The notes under the pieces are model-generated. The model did no database searches. It saw only the letters and a program-made list of their open reading frames with translations, and was not told where the DNA came from. 64,000 bases of DNA, taken from contig LLCB01000130.1 in assembly GCA_001414345.1 (NCBI GenBank), positions 1-64,000 of the forward strand, given 5' to 3'. Below are positions 12,328 through 23,633 of the stretch, piece by piece; positions within the stretch are counted from its first letter, which is position 1, and the number at the start of each line of letters is the position of its first letter. This DNA comes from Hymenoscyphus infarciens (Eukaryota > Ascomycota > Leotiomycetes > Helotiales > Helotiaceae). The position numbers and the translations under genes were made by a program.

Positions 12328-12655
12328 GTAGTACCAGTGCTTGTTCTTCTTTTGGAATTCGATACGCTGGGAGAGATGAGCTTCGGGGAGGCACGAAGTA
12401 TCTGTTTCTCGTTCTATTTGGTGTTAATTTTTTCTTCCTTTCTCATGTGTCTTTGGTGGAAATTCTTTTACGGCTGTGTGTTTGTTTGGTTTCTCCTTAC
12501 TATTTTATTCTATGTTGCAGATGATATTTCGTGGGGCTTCTTGGTGTTGGTCACTGAATGGGAGTGGGTATATAGTTAGTTACTTTTTCTTTTTCTTTTT
12601 TGTTTTCTCTTTCGGTTGGAGCTTCATTCAAGCCTTCGTGTCCTGGCTGAGAAGC

Positions 12656-12694
<39 letters not shown>
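12656..12694. repeat. (GT)n(GA)n compound microsatellite
   Basis: About eight GT units run directly into about ten GA units. Confidence 0.9.
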
Positions 12695-12697
<3 letters not shown>

Positions 12698-14564
12698 AGA
12701 ATCGAAGTCAGACTTCATATGTAGCAGCATCGGAGTAAGAGTCTCTGTCATCGCTACTGATCCACCTACGTAACACGGTATAATACCAAAAACAATTATA
12801 TAAATAGTTTTGAATAATCAACTTTCTCTCTTCTCAATTCTCTATTCTCCCGAAAATAATCAAATCACTCACTAAAAGCTTATCTTACGTACTTAGCTTC
12901 TTACTCAAACCCTCACAAACTCCACCTCATTCCTCTTCCAAAGTCACCAAACTATTCCCATTCCATCTAATCAACTAAACGCAGCACAGCCTCATCTCAC
13001 ACGAGGGACGTATGGTACAGCGTGGCAGGCTGCTATTTACCCAAATTAAAAAAGCTAAATTTACATACATTAACGCAACCACTACGTCCTTGTGCTACTC
13101 GCGTATGTAAGTAATCCTTCGTTTTTAATTTTGGTCAAGCTTCTTCGTACCACATTTCTTTAAGTGAGTGTGATACGGTGGATGGTGCGAGTGGTATTAT
13201 ATACGAGTGGCGAGTTCTAGCTAGATCTTTGCTTAGGAGCTTGGTGGTAGTGATGTATGGGACTGCGAAGAGAGAAGGGGTAAGATGGAATGGGAGGGAT
13301 TCTAATAAGAGGTATCTGCCGTAAATGTTCATTACATCGATATATGGAGTAGAGACATCGTCAAAATCAAATCGCCTATTCACTCTACCCTTTCGTCTCC
13401 AATCCTCGAAGGTCTCTAACCTAGCCACACTCCCACATCAGCCCCCACACAGCCAACCAACAACCAACAACCAACCATATCCCAACATCCCCAGCCTCCA
13501 GCCTCGTAAACCCGTAAACCCGCCATCTTGACATCAGTGGCACAGCAGAACACAAACAACAAACCTGAAACGCAAAAGCACTCGGTACCAAATAAGTAAC
13601 AAATACCCAAACATAAACATAAAACAAATACCACCCACAAGAAGCACGGATTCAAAACGGATAACCCTTACTGGTAAGGTTACCACTTCTCAAAAAGAAA
13701 AAGAAAACACCAAGGACTTTATCCAGGGAAGATTTGTTTTGTTTTGTTTCGTGTTGATGCAGAGCTTGTGGGTTGCTTTGCAGATACGAAGAGTTTGATG
13801 TACTTCTTTTTCTTGGGGGTGGGGGGTGTTGCTATAAATAGATTGGTGATGGAAAAACGGCGGATGGGATTATTATGTTGGAAGAGAATGTGGTGCGGAT
13901 GAATTGGGTTTTGATGATCTCTTAGCATCTTCTAAATCTTGCTCCATAAAAAAACTACTAGAATACAACTCTATTTCCGTGAATTTGTTCTGGTTTCTCG
14001 CTCCTCGCAACATAAGCCCTCGTGTCTGCCAGCATTTTCCCTTTGGCCTTTGGAGAATATTTCGTGATTGAATGGGATTGATTTCCATCAATCGAGCATC
14101 TTGCGGTCTCTTTCTTCCAGTCCTACAATTTCTTCTTGGTTTTATTTACCATTTCCCTCTCTGTTGGCGGGCTTACTCACATTCGCATGGATGCGCCGTT
14201 GACCTCATGACTTCGTGTCCGGGATCGCGTGAAAACACTTTACGCGTCCTTATCGCGATCAATTCATTCCCATCTCTCAATCTCTTTCCCTCCCTCCAAC
14301 ACCCTCGATTGCATGTATTCTGGCTCCTGGTCGCCAATTGCGCTCCTATTTGCTTTCTTCCCTTCAATATTTCAATCGAGAACAAGTGTACTGAAGTTTC
14401 TCTTCTGGATTTACCCTCTTGCCACCATCAAGGTATCTTTTTCGGAGAGTATAGGATTCGAGAGCAAAGGCTCAATCCACGTCGCATAGTCAATTGTTGG
14501 CGCACAATTTACTACCCACCCATATTCCAAGTCGCAGAGACGATCGATTGCGCTTCCCTTGACA

Positions 14565-17346
14565 ATGGCGCCTCACTCGAACGTATCCTCCGGTTCGCCA
14601 CTCTCAAGAACTCCCACAACTGCGGCCTCCTCTCCACCCGACCTCAACGATGACGAAGAAGTCGAATTTCTCACGAAAGAAGACCAACGACTTCTCGAAA
14701 TAGAAAAACAAGCCAAGATCGACCTGGAGAAGGCAGAGGCCAAGGCTGCGAAGAAGAAAAGCACCGCGCTGAAAAAGAAGCTGAGACAACAGGAGAGTGA
14801 CGAGGAACGCAAAAGGAAAGAGCAGAATCTAGAGGATCTCCTCAAGAAGAGCGAGGCTTTCAGCAATCGCTTGACTGGCAAGACAAATGTGCTTGGGCGT
14901 GTAGGGAGTTCGCTGGATGGCGCTGCGCTTGGAGAACAGGACCTAGTTATGGCGAAGCAGCCAAAATGTATGATTGGAGGTACAATGCGAGATTATCAAC
15001 TAGAGGGGCTTACATGGATGTTGGAGATTTGTACACAAGGAATGTCTGGAATCTTGGCAGATGAGATGGGGTTAGGGAAGACGATACAGACCATTTCTCT
15101 TATCGCACACCTGAGAGAGGTGGAAAACTATCTTGGACCACATCTCATTGTTGCCCCCTTAAGTACGTTGTCGAATTGGATCGAGGAATTTCAGAAATGG
15201 GTCCCAAGCGTTCCGGTGCTTCTTTATCATGGTACAAAACCAGAGCGGAAGAAGAAATTTGAGAAGGATATGATGAAGCACCTTAAAGACGGTCGAGTTA
15301 CCACGAAATTTCCTGTAGTCTGTACCAGTCCAGAGATGGTACTTATGGATCAGGCGGATTTGTCAAAGATTAACTGGGAGTTTATAATTATTGTAAACAC
15401 ACTTATCCTCTCTTATTCCAAAACTATGTACTAACTATTTCCTCTAGGATGAAGGTCACCGTATGAAGAACTCGGAAGCCAAACTTTTCAAAATTCTAAA
15501 AACCTTCCGTTCCGCGACTCGGCTTCTCATTACCGGTACCCCTTTGCAAAACAACCTCAAAGAGCTCTGGTCACTTTTGAATTTCATATTACCGGATATT
15601 TTTGCCTATTGGGAGCAGTTCGAAAGTTGGTTCGACTTTTCGGATCTTCAAGATGAAGAAAAGACCCAGGAGTTCATTCAGGATAAGAAAAAGGCGGAAC
15701 TTGTACGAAAACTGCATGTGATTTTGAAACCACTGCTTCTCCGTAGAATCAAGGCGGATGTGGAACATATGTTGCCGAAGAAGCGAGAGTACATTTTGTA
15801 CGCTCCGATGACCAAAGATCAGACAGAGCTATACAATGCCATCGCTGATAAAAAGGTTGATAGCCGAAAGTTTCTGGAGGATAAAATCATTGAAAGACTG
15901 GTTGAGGCTAAGGGCAAGTCACAAGCCACAAAATCAAAATCCACAAAGAAGGCAGCGCATAAACCTGAGCCGAAGGATGAGGACAGCAGTGATGATGACC
16001 AACCGCTTGCCTTGCGAGTTCGCGCACAGGTTCCGGCCAAGCCCAAGAATGCCTTCCAATTCATGATGAAGAATAAATCAGCGCCAAGTAGCCGAGGAAG
16101 CTCAGTATCCGCATCTAAGAAGCGAAAGCAGTGGTCTTCTCTAGAAACTCCCCATGCCAAATCCGCGAAATCGAGCAGACAATCTACACCATCTGGCAGT
16201 ATTCGGAGCACCAAGTCACGAGGGAGAAAGATCTATACAGAGAGCTACTCATCCGATGACGATGCGTTGAGTGATGATGAGTTTGAGAGTAAACTCGCCC
16301 GGGAAATGTCTGAGAGGGAAAAGGAGAAGAAGAACATTAGAGGTGTGCAGATTACCGATGAGGAACAGGAACTGGCGGAGATGGCAGAAGTTGCTCGTAA
16401 GTTTTCCTTCTTTCCGTGGTTTTCCTTACCCCCAACTAACTGATCCCTCACAGGAAAGGAAGTAGCAGGCAAGAAATTGGGCAATCCAATCATGCAACTG
16501 CGTTTAACCTGCAACTCCCCACACAACTTCTACAACCCCTGGGCCGGAGACCTCCAAGTCGACGAAACCCTCGTAACCTCATCCGGCAAAATGCTTCTTC
16601 TCGACCGTCTGCTGAAAACTCTCTTCCAGCGTGGCCACAAAGTCCTGGTCTTCTCACAATTCAAAACACAAATCGATCTCCTCGAAGATTACGCAAAGGA
16701 TCTAAGAGGCTGGAACGTCTGTCGAATCGATGGTTCAGTAGCCCAAGACGACCGACGTCAACAGATCAAGGAATTCAACGAGAACCCGAATTTCAAACTC
16801 TTCTTATTATCTACTCGTGCAGGTGGTCAGGGCATCAATCTTGCTAGCGCCGATACAGTGATTCTATTTGATAGTGACTGGAATCCCCAACAAGATCTTC
16901 AAGCTCAGGATCGCGCGCATCGCATCGGACAAAAGAACCCAGTTGTTATTTTTCGCCTCGCAACTAAGAACACTGTTGAAGAAGGACTTCTTCGGTCTGC
17001 GCAGGCGAAACGACGATTGGAGAAGGCTGCTGTGAAGAAGGGTGGGTATAAGGATATGGGAAGTATTAATATTTCCAAGAATGAAGGACTGGGTATGGAG
17101 GATTTCCAGGATTTGTTGTTGAAGGATGGGATGGTGTTTCAAGGAAGTGGGAAGACGGCGGCGGATCTGCTGAGTGAAAACGATTTGGACATGCTTTGTG
17201 ATAGGAGTGATGCTGCTTACGAGAAGGCGGCGAAGGGACTTGGTGATACCGAGCTCTTCAAGGTCTTTGAGACGAAGGCTGATGGGTTTACGGATGTCAT
17301 GGGGGATGGGGTTGTTGAGGAAAGTGTGGAGTCGAAGACGGGGTAG
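14565..17346 (+). CDS. SNF2-family ATPase, LSH/DDM1/Irc5 type
   Basis: Nuclear DNA-dependent ATPase. This subfamily (HELLS/LSH, DDM1, yeast Irc5, Neurospora MUS-30) remodels nucleosomes and supports genome stability and, in some lineages, DNA methylation. Three exons: 14565-15392, 15448-16396 and 16454-17346, giving 889 residues. An N-terminal Lys/Glu-rich coiled coil (about 30-110) precedes the ATPase. Motif I, DEMGLGKT, lies near residue 168. DEGH, split exactly by intron 1 at residue 276/277, replaces [13 protein letters not shown] follows, then the subfamily hallmark [19 protein letters not shown] Ser/Lys-rich insert (about 420-600) separates the lobes. The second lobe has [18 protein letters not shown] and [15 protein letters not shown] and the FESWFD block favour LSH over Snf2, ISWI or Ino80. 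A long leader with short upstream frames precedes it. Confidence 0.93.
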
Positions 17347-18238
17347 TAAGGATGAGACGGGTGTATATTAGTGTGTCTTTTGTATTCTGGGGCATGGTGT
17401 TGGTTTATGGTGTCAGGGTGGCTAAAGGTTTGGGCGCTGTTGGCTGTTTGCTTTGGTGTGGTTCCGAGGGAGGAAGACACTTTTGGAGCTATTCTCATGA
17501 TTTATATTAATGAGTAGATGAGGAAGAGGGCGAGATAGAAGAGAGAAGAGAACCCGAATGTTAAAAATTACCTTTACTGCAACCTCCCGTCCAAGATGTC
17601 TTTAGACTCTAGAAATTTTGCTCTTCTTATGGTCATACGCGTAAGAGTCCACCGACTTTAGTTGCAAGTTGCAAATCCCGGGTTGGTAAAGTCTTGTATT
17701 TTCGGTTTATTAGTACAGTTAACTACTTTTGATTGTTCCAAGATACCTGGATCAAATTGTTCTAAGCGTTAAGGATAAATTTATATGAAATACCCTAGAG
17801 ATTTGGAACAACGAGGGCGAAATGGCAAGGTTGACTCGAGACCCGTACGCTCTTCAGATATAAATTCTTAACGCTTTCTTCCCTGTTAGAGACACCGCAG
17901 CCATTGCGCTCGGGTTCGCACCGAAGTCGCGGGCATTGAGAGAGACCAGAAATTGACATTCGAGCTCCTCCGTTCCTTGCCGATAAGAAATCCATCATCG
18001 ACGAGAGTCTCCGCCTCCACCCCGCTGCATCAAACTTCGCTCGCACTGCTTTAAAACACACGATCCTTCCCAAAGGCGGTGGTTCCCCAATATTTGTCCC
18101 CAAGGGAACCGTTGTGGAAATGGACCTCTTCACCTTACAACGAGAGCCTAATTTTTGGGGGTGAGGATGCGGAGGAATTTAAATCTGGTCGATGGACGAA
18201 GAAAGAGCGAACGCTTTGGGAAGCTAAGTAGCAGTATA
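17347..18238. other. Gene-free 3' flank of the SNF2 gene
   Basis: No supportable gene. A 112-codon minus-strand frame at 17795-18133 has no recognised domain and was not accepted. Confidence 0.5.
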
Positions 18239-18708
18239 GAGCTAGGAGATAAGTTTCCGTACCCTGGCGTTTTTACACCAAAAGTTGGCTTATACATCAC
18301 CTTCTACTACTCTATTTTCTTCCATAGAGGATCTCTAGAAAATTTGGAGTAGAATAATTCGAACCTTTTTGGTAATAGTCCTCTATAAAATACTACGTAG
18401 TATTATATCCTTGGTTCTTAGTATAGAAGTGAGCAAAGTTGGGATTTAAGCGATTTTATATGTAAATCTAGCTAAAAATCGCTTAAGACAATAAACTTTA
18501 ACTATTCGAGATTTTACCCTATACTGCTTATTAAATAAAAACTTTGAGAGATTACTTAAGGGTAGAGGATTTAGACATTAGAAAGATAAAAGCTTTTCTA
18601 TAGAATATTTTCTTTAATAACTGAAGGTAATTAAATTATACAATTACTACTAAGCCCAGTTTTGGGTGTAAAAGCTGCAGAGGTGCGGAAACTTCTGTCC
18701 ACTGGCTG
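18239..18708. mobile_element. TA-flanked MITE with imperfect inverted repeats
   Basis: The left arm reads GAGCTAGGAGATAAGTTTCC. The reverse complement of the right end reads CAGCCAGTGGACAGAAGTTT. The arms stay similar for about 55 bases through CGTACC/CGCACC, then ACACCAAAA/ACACCCAAAA. TA flanks both ends (18237-18238, 18709-18710). The interior is very AT-rich with no frame, typical of Tc1/mariner-derived MITEs with RIP-like decay. Confidence 0.65.
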
Positions 18709-18869
18709 TATCAACCTTTTTTTGGTGGATGTGTCCTGCTTAGAATATGGTCTTGGTTCAGCTGGCGTATTTGCTGGTTAGATTTGCTCAGGAGTTCTAG
18801 AGGCTAGAGAATAGAGATGGGGTACTTGAGTATTTGGTGGTTATCACGATGACTGTTGAGAGCAAGAAT

Positions 18870-19060
18870 CAGTGTGGGCAATGAGTAGAGTAGAGTAGAG
18901 TAGAGTAATAACTGCTACTCTACTCTACTTAAGAGATTTTCAGTACTACGTGGGTACTACTCGAGTACTACTCGAGTAGTCTTAAGTAACAACTCTACTA
19001 TACTATACTCAAGTAGTACTTGGGTAGTAATAAGTAGTTGAGTATTTTGTTCTCACACTG
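18870..19060. mobile_element. 191-bp hAT-type MITE with perfect 8-bp target duplication
   Basis: The ends are CAGTGTGGG and, inverted, CAGTGTGAG. They are flanked by identical GCAAGAAT octamers at 18862-18869 and 19061-19068. An 8-bp duplication plus CAG-type termini is the hAT signature. The interior is a chain of GAGTA/TACTC units folding into palindromes, with no coding capacity. Confidence 0.85.
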
Positions 19061-19068
19061 GCAAGAAT

Positions 19069-21249
19069 GATGCGTTGTTGTTGAATCTTAGGAGTAAGTT
19101 CGTTTTTCTACGTTTTCTTTTTAAGTATAGTTTATAGAGGATTAACGTCTAATTTAAAGTTAGATAACGTTTTTGTTATAATTAGTTAGAATAATTTTAA
19201 AATAACAAAGTGACTTACTTATAACTAAAGTGAGAACAAAAACAAATGTATACATTGCCGAAATTGGAGTTACTTAATTAAATCACTCTAGCTATCCAGG
19301 AGAAACCTAGATTCCAAAGGAAGTTCCGACGACAGCAGAAACACTTCAAAAGATGAATGTTACTCATCGTTTGATGTAAAGTTGCTCGGTTCAATTGTTC
19401 CATCAAAGGAAAAAAATTCCCGGAAATGAATTATGAAAATTCTCAAATATTTACTTGCAAATAACATGAGCTAAGGCAGGCACTAGTCTGAAGTATTTAC
19501 TGCCACTTTTCTTGTCCAACACTAGAAAGTATGGATTGTTTGATACAGTTATAAAGTTAGCGAGTTCAGGCGCTCGTGTAGCATACACTTCGGCAAAATG
19601 GATCGAACGGAGCTAGCTCGTAGACACCTTGAGCAAAAGCTAAACATCAAAAACGGGTGGCCTAAGCGTCGCTTTGTCGTGTTCTTCTGAAACCCTTGGT
19701 TCTCTAAACATGGATATGGCTTTAGAAACCGGACGAGCGAGGATGGATTCAGTACGATCCAAAGCTATCAAGTAGAGAATTGAAAGGTTAGTCGATGTCT
19801 CTAGATCCTGCCCTGAGGAGCATTATGTTGAGCTTTACCTTCCCAACAGGCTCTGCTTTGTCGATTACGTCATTTTAGCCAATCCCTTGACACATTTTCC
19901 CACATCGAAATCCGTATTGCCATCCCCAGCGACAAGGCATTTCGGTACATGACAGCTACGTGATGCAGCGTGATATACAGTCTTGGCATTTTTGACTATG
20001 GCGGTCTTGCGTTTGATATCAGAATGACAAGAGGGGCATCGTACCTGTTCCTAGGATAGTTTTCGGTTTTTGAGTGAGGATTTTCGCGATGTGAATTTGG
20101 TAGCTTTAACAGGGACCACAGGGACCCGAAATGAGCTCTCGCCAAAGCTGGGGTTTGCTGAATCCTTCTAGAAAGTTAGTTAGTAGACGATGTTGCACAT
20201 TGTTTAAGCAAAGTAATGTGATGAAGATTGCATCGTTTCGCACCAACACCACAACAACAAAACATCAAATATCATATCCAATTTCCAATACATTAAGTTA
20301 TTAACCATTCCACTCATCCACCACAATTTTCTGCTAGCAGTTTGGAGCATACTGCAACCAGGTATTTGGAGAAAAACGTGACATTTACACAGACATTGTG
20401 CAGGCCTGTCTTGATTCCTTAGGCACTGAAAACAAGGGGTTTTGGAGTGTGGAGGAGTTAGAATATGAGGATGGTATACTAGTTGGAGTTCGATTTATAG
20501 AAAACATCTCGACCAGAGTGAACGATATTTCAGCGTGAAGGAAAATTATGGAAGCAGAAGCAAAAACGAAAGCTTAGAAGCCAGCGTAGATAACCAATGT
20601 GATAGCAAAATACTAAACGACATGAAGACAAAAGAAATCCAATACATGCTACTTCGAAAAGGAATTCAAAAATCTTACAATTACGAGCCGTCTGATAATC
20701 ATCTGAATTACAATATTATATGAGAAGTTGGGAATCAGGAAGTAATACGACTATTCTTAGTAGGGGATCTTCCCGTATAATTTAGTATTTCATTATGTAA
20801 ATTATCAGGATGTTGTCTGTTTGTTGATATTGTGTTAAAATCACAGAATAATGGCGGGTTTCAAGCTCGCGAAAAGAGTTTTGGCTTTATGATCCATCCA
20901 CAAGCTTCGCTTACTAGGTGGCCGAGGATTTTGGCAAGTAGATAAAACATGGATGCCGTGCTTTAAGGTGTGAGTAGAAAGGAACTCATGACATTACCAG
21001 GGAATACAAATCGGTTTGCTATCCGGGGGAGCTACAGAGGGAATGTACACCACCAACTAGCAAGTTCCATCCGCATAATTTGTAGAACGTACAACGACAC
21101 TTGTCTCATTGTACGTTGGTTGACTCTTTGGCCAGCAAACACTTTGTAACACAATAAGAACCAGAAAGTTGAAATGGCAGAGTGAATTCTACTTCAAATC
21201 TACTTGACTTCTTTCAAATCGGGATATCTTCAACACCAGAACCAGAACG
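19069..21249. other. AT-rich gene-poor stretch
   Basis: No supportable gene. Short frames near 19598 (about 33 codons) and 20535-20723 lack any recognisable feature. A 45-base segment near 19475 recurs near 43102. Confidence 0.5.
19473..19512. repeat. Dispersed repeat fragment, copy 1
   Basis: The segment AAGGCAGGCAC..TCTGAAG..ACTGCCACTTTT matches a segment at about 43102-43149 in the same orientation, with a small indel. It is likely the remnant of a dispersed element. Confidence 0.5.
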
Positions 21250-21711
21250 ATGCCAGCCAGCACAATCCTCGTTGTCGTTGCCGTTGCCGTGGCGGCAATT
21301 GGCCTCCTTTGCGGCTGGATCATTTTCAAGAGTATGGACTGTTCGAGTGGGAGGGAGTGGTATTCTCCTCCGTCATCCCCTGTTTCAATGGCCCCACCAG
21401 TTCAACCTCCAGCTCCAAACTCAACAATTCAACCTCCCGCGCCAACCCCGCCAGTTTCAAACCCTCCATCACCTGGTCCGAAGCAACCCCGACCGGGAGG
21501 AGCACAAGGAGGTGGACCAAACCCAGGAAGTCCCAATACAGGCAGTCCCCAAGGTGGACAAAATTCAGGAGGAAACCAAACAGGCAACAACCGAGGAGGC
21601 TCCCCTCAAGCAGGTAGTCCCCAACCGGTAAGGAATCAAACAACAAATACACAAGCAGGTGGCCCTACGGGTAATCTTACAGGTAGCACCGCTTCGAGCT
21701 CAAGTGGATAG
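21250..21711 (+). CDS. Small single-pass membrane protein with Pro/Gly/Asn-rich domain
   Basis: Single-exon frame of 153 residues. The N-terminal hydrophobic helix (about residues 4-28) contains two Val/Ala-rich stretches, Cys21 and Trp23. It is followed by a proline-rich part (about 40-80) and then a low-complexity Gly/Gln/Asn/Ser segment with repeated GGxQxGxP-like units. It is probably exposed at the cell surface, or the secretory-pathway anchor of a disordered domain. I recognise no family. It converges on SNF8 with 238 bases between the stops. Support is the clean hydrophobic start and strong compositional bias; absence of homology means it could still be a non-coding frame. Confidence 0.55.
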   Translation: MPASTILVVVAVAVAAIGLLCGWIIFKSMDCSSGREWYSPPSSPVSMAPPVQPPAPNSTIQPPAPTPPVSNPPSPGPKQPRPGGAQGGGPNPGSPNTGSPQGGQNSGGNQTGNNRGGSPQAGSPQPVRNQTTNTQAGGPTGNLTGSTASSSSG

Positions 21712-21949
21712 CGAGAGGGATTCCAGAACATAGGCCAAAGCCACTCAGGTGAGTGGAGAGGGGTTGCATGCTACCAAAATTGTTGCACCATTCCTGAGCT
21801 GACTTGATAGCAGGAGAAAGAATATATATAGCAGAGTGTAGTGTTCGATGGCCATGTCTGCTTTCTTCCAGCGGCGATTGATAGGGCTCGTATCGAATGC
21901 TTCGAGCATCAAAACTCAAGTTCCTCGAGGAGCTTTAATCTATTGTGTC

Positions 21950-22782
21950 TCATCCGGACTCGCCATCGTCTCCAGCCTCAAGCATGAAACCTGGGCTCCA
22001 ATACTCTGTTTCCTCAGATTGCATATCAACCCACAACATGCTTTCAGAGACCAGGTCGTCAATCGCCGTCTTCGCTCGAGCCCTCGGCCATTTCAAATTC
22101 AACATTAGCATGGAAACGCTGACATAGCCGAGCATTTGGGCAGCTTCCAGGACGGCACTTTGATCGGTGTTGAGTTCTTTGGGGATGGAACGGATATAGA
22201 GTTTGTGGCCAACTGTAAGAGTTGAATAGGAGGATCCAAGGGGTTTGAGTGTGTTTACTGCACGAAGGATGTCATCACTGCAATGTATTAGTCGTTTATC
22301 CTTCTCAAAATTTGGCATCTCACTTACTCAGTAATTTCCGAAGAACCTTCCATTCTCGTGCTCATAATTCTATCCCTCACTTCTTTAACACCAATAAGAC
22401 CACCATTTTCTTCTCTTGTGGCACCGCAAACTTCCACAACCCTGACAGCAAGTCCAAAATAAAAATCATTTACACTTCCTCCAAGCATTTGAGCCCAAAA
22501 ACTCCCACCTCCATCCTTGCCACCGCTACCACTGCTACTTGCAAGAGGATCAACACCGATAGCTGAACACATACGAGCAAACTCAGCCCTAAAGCTTGGA
22601 TTGGATCGAATGTCTTTAGCATGGGTCTGAGCAAACTGTTGGAGAAGAGACCGGAAGACAGAGAGTTGCGTTGCCAGAGAAGTGGAGTGTGAACTTCTGA
22701 GGTTATTGCCATGGGAGGCATATTGAGCGGATGTTATTTTGGACCTGTCAAAGGCAGCTAAGCCAACGCCTTTGCGTGACAT
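21950..22782 (-). CDS. SNF8: ESCRT-II subunit Vps22/SNF8
   Basis: Endosomal sorting protein. With Vps25 and Vps36 it forms ESCRT-II, which acts at the endosome membrane in multivesicular-body formation. Two exons: 22782-22328 and 22277-21950, giving 260 residues, the normal length. The N-terminal RKGVGLAAFDR is a family hallmark. It is followed by the helical QLSVFRSLLQQFAQ stretch, FRAEFARMC, and the twin winged-helix region with VNTLKPLG and VLEAAQMLGYVS in exon 2. A Ser/Gly run (about residues 78-90) is an extra loop. It shares a 214-base divergent promoter region with the ribosomal protein S16 gene. Confidence 0.95.
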
Positions 22783-22996
22783 ATCGAAGATTCTTTATTT
22801 ATCGCAGTTAATAATTTCTCAACCTTGAAGGACGGGCTTGCAGGTGAAGTTGGGGTTCCGGGCGGGGCACGTGAGTGGAGGAGACCAAATAAGGTTAGCG
22901 CCTAAATAAAGCCGCGATTCGCTTGGAATCCCACCACGGTAAAGAAATCTCGAAAATACCAAAAAGAAACCCAAAACTTGTCAACCAGCATTCACG

Positions 22997-23633
22997 ATGT
23001 CGACACAATCCGTCCAATGCTTCGGCAAGAAGAAGACTGCTACGGCAGTTGCGCGATGCACGGTATGTACGATTTTTCGAAAAATTCGAGGGCTGAGCGG
23101 CAGTGATACGCATCTCAACCTGCGCCAAACCCCACGACCCTACGAGACCCTACGAGATCTTGCGGCGGCAAAGAGGAAAGGCGAAAGAGGAAAATACTGA
23201 CATTTCAACAAGGCAGGAAAAGGCTTGGTCAAAGTTAACGGAAAGCCACTAAACCTCGTCCAACCCGAGATCTTGCGATTCAAGGTCTACGAGCCACTCC
23301 TCATCGTCGGTCTCGAGAAGTTTGCCAACGTCGATATCCGCGTCAGAGTCACCGGTGGTGGACACGTCTCCCAAGTTTATGCCATCCGTCAAGCCATTTC
23401 CAAGTCCCTCGTCGCATACTACCAAAAATTCGTCGATGAGCACTCCAAGAACGAGTTGAAGCAGGCACTTGTCCAATACGACCGAACCCTGTTGGTTGCA
23501 GATAACAGACGATGCGAGCCTAAGAAGTTTGGAGGTGGGTTATTCCATTTGGATGATAAAGGCTGGAGTAATGCTGACAATTTTTTCTACAGGTCCCGGA
23601 GCCAGAGCCAGATACCAAAAGTCTTACCGTTAA
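22997..23633 (+). CDS. rps16: 40S ribosomal protein S16 (uS9)
   Basis: Small-subunit ribosomal protein whose C-terminal tail reaches the decoding site. Three exons: 22997-23062, 23213-23534 and 23593-23633, giving 142 residues, the usual length. The N-terminus [15 protein letters not shown], the middle [15 protein letters not shown], and the terminal [11 protein letters not shown] ending at the stop are all diagnostic. Intron 1 ends in AAG rather than CAG or TAG: only that acceptor keeps [10 protein letters not shown] in frame. The intron-rich 5' end after about 20 codons is common in fungal ribosomal protein genes. It is transcribed away from SNF8. Confidence 0.97.

Larger units (their letters stand above)
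8178..14564. other. 6.4 kb gene-free divergent region rich in microsatellites
   Basis: It lies between the divergent chitin-synthase-like and SNF2 genes. Only short frames without recognisable domains occur. It carries a (GA)n tract (8376-8394), (GAA)n, a GATTTGCT tandem, a CCTTTC tract, GGAAGT repeats, (GT)n(GA)n and an 84-base hairpin, listed separately. Long leaders or a non-coding transcript are possible, but nothing in the sequence proves one. Confidence 0.5.

Noticed and set aside
17795..18133. 112-codon minus-strand frame downstream of the SNF2 gene
   Set aside because: Unrecognised, with mixed basic composition, and it adjoins a MITE; I could not distinguish it from chance.
18879..18927. 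GAGTA/TACTC array considered as a CRISPR-like or tandem array
   Set aside because: There are no spacers; it is the interior of the hAT-type MITE at 18870-19060.
20535..20723. 62-codon Lys/Asn/Ser-rich frame
   Set aside because: Composition simply mirrors AT-rich DNA; no signal, domain or splice context.
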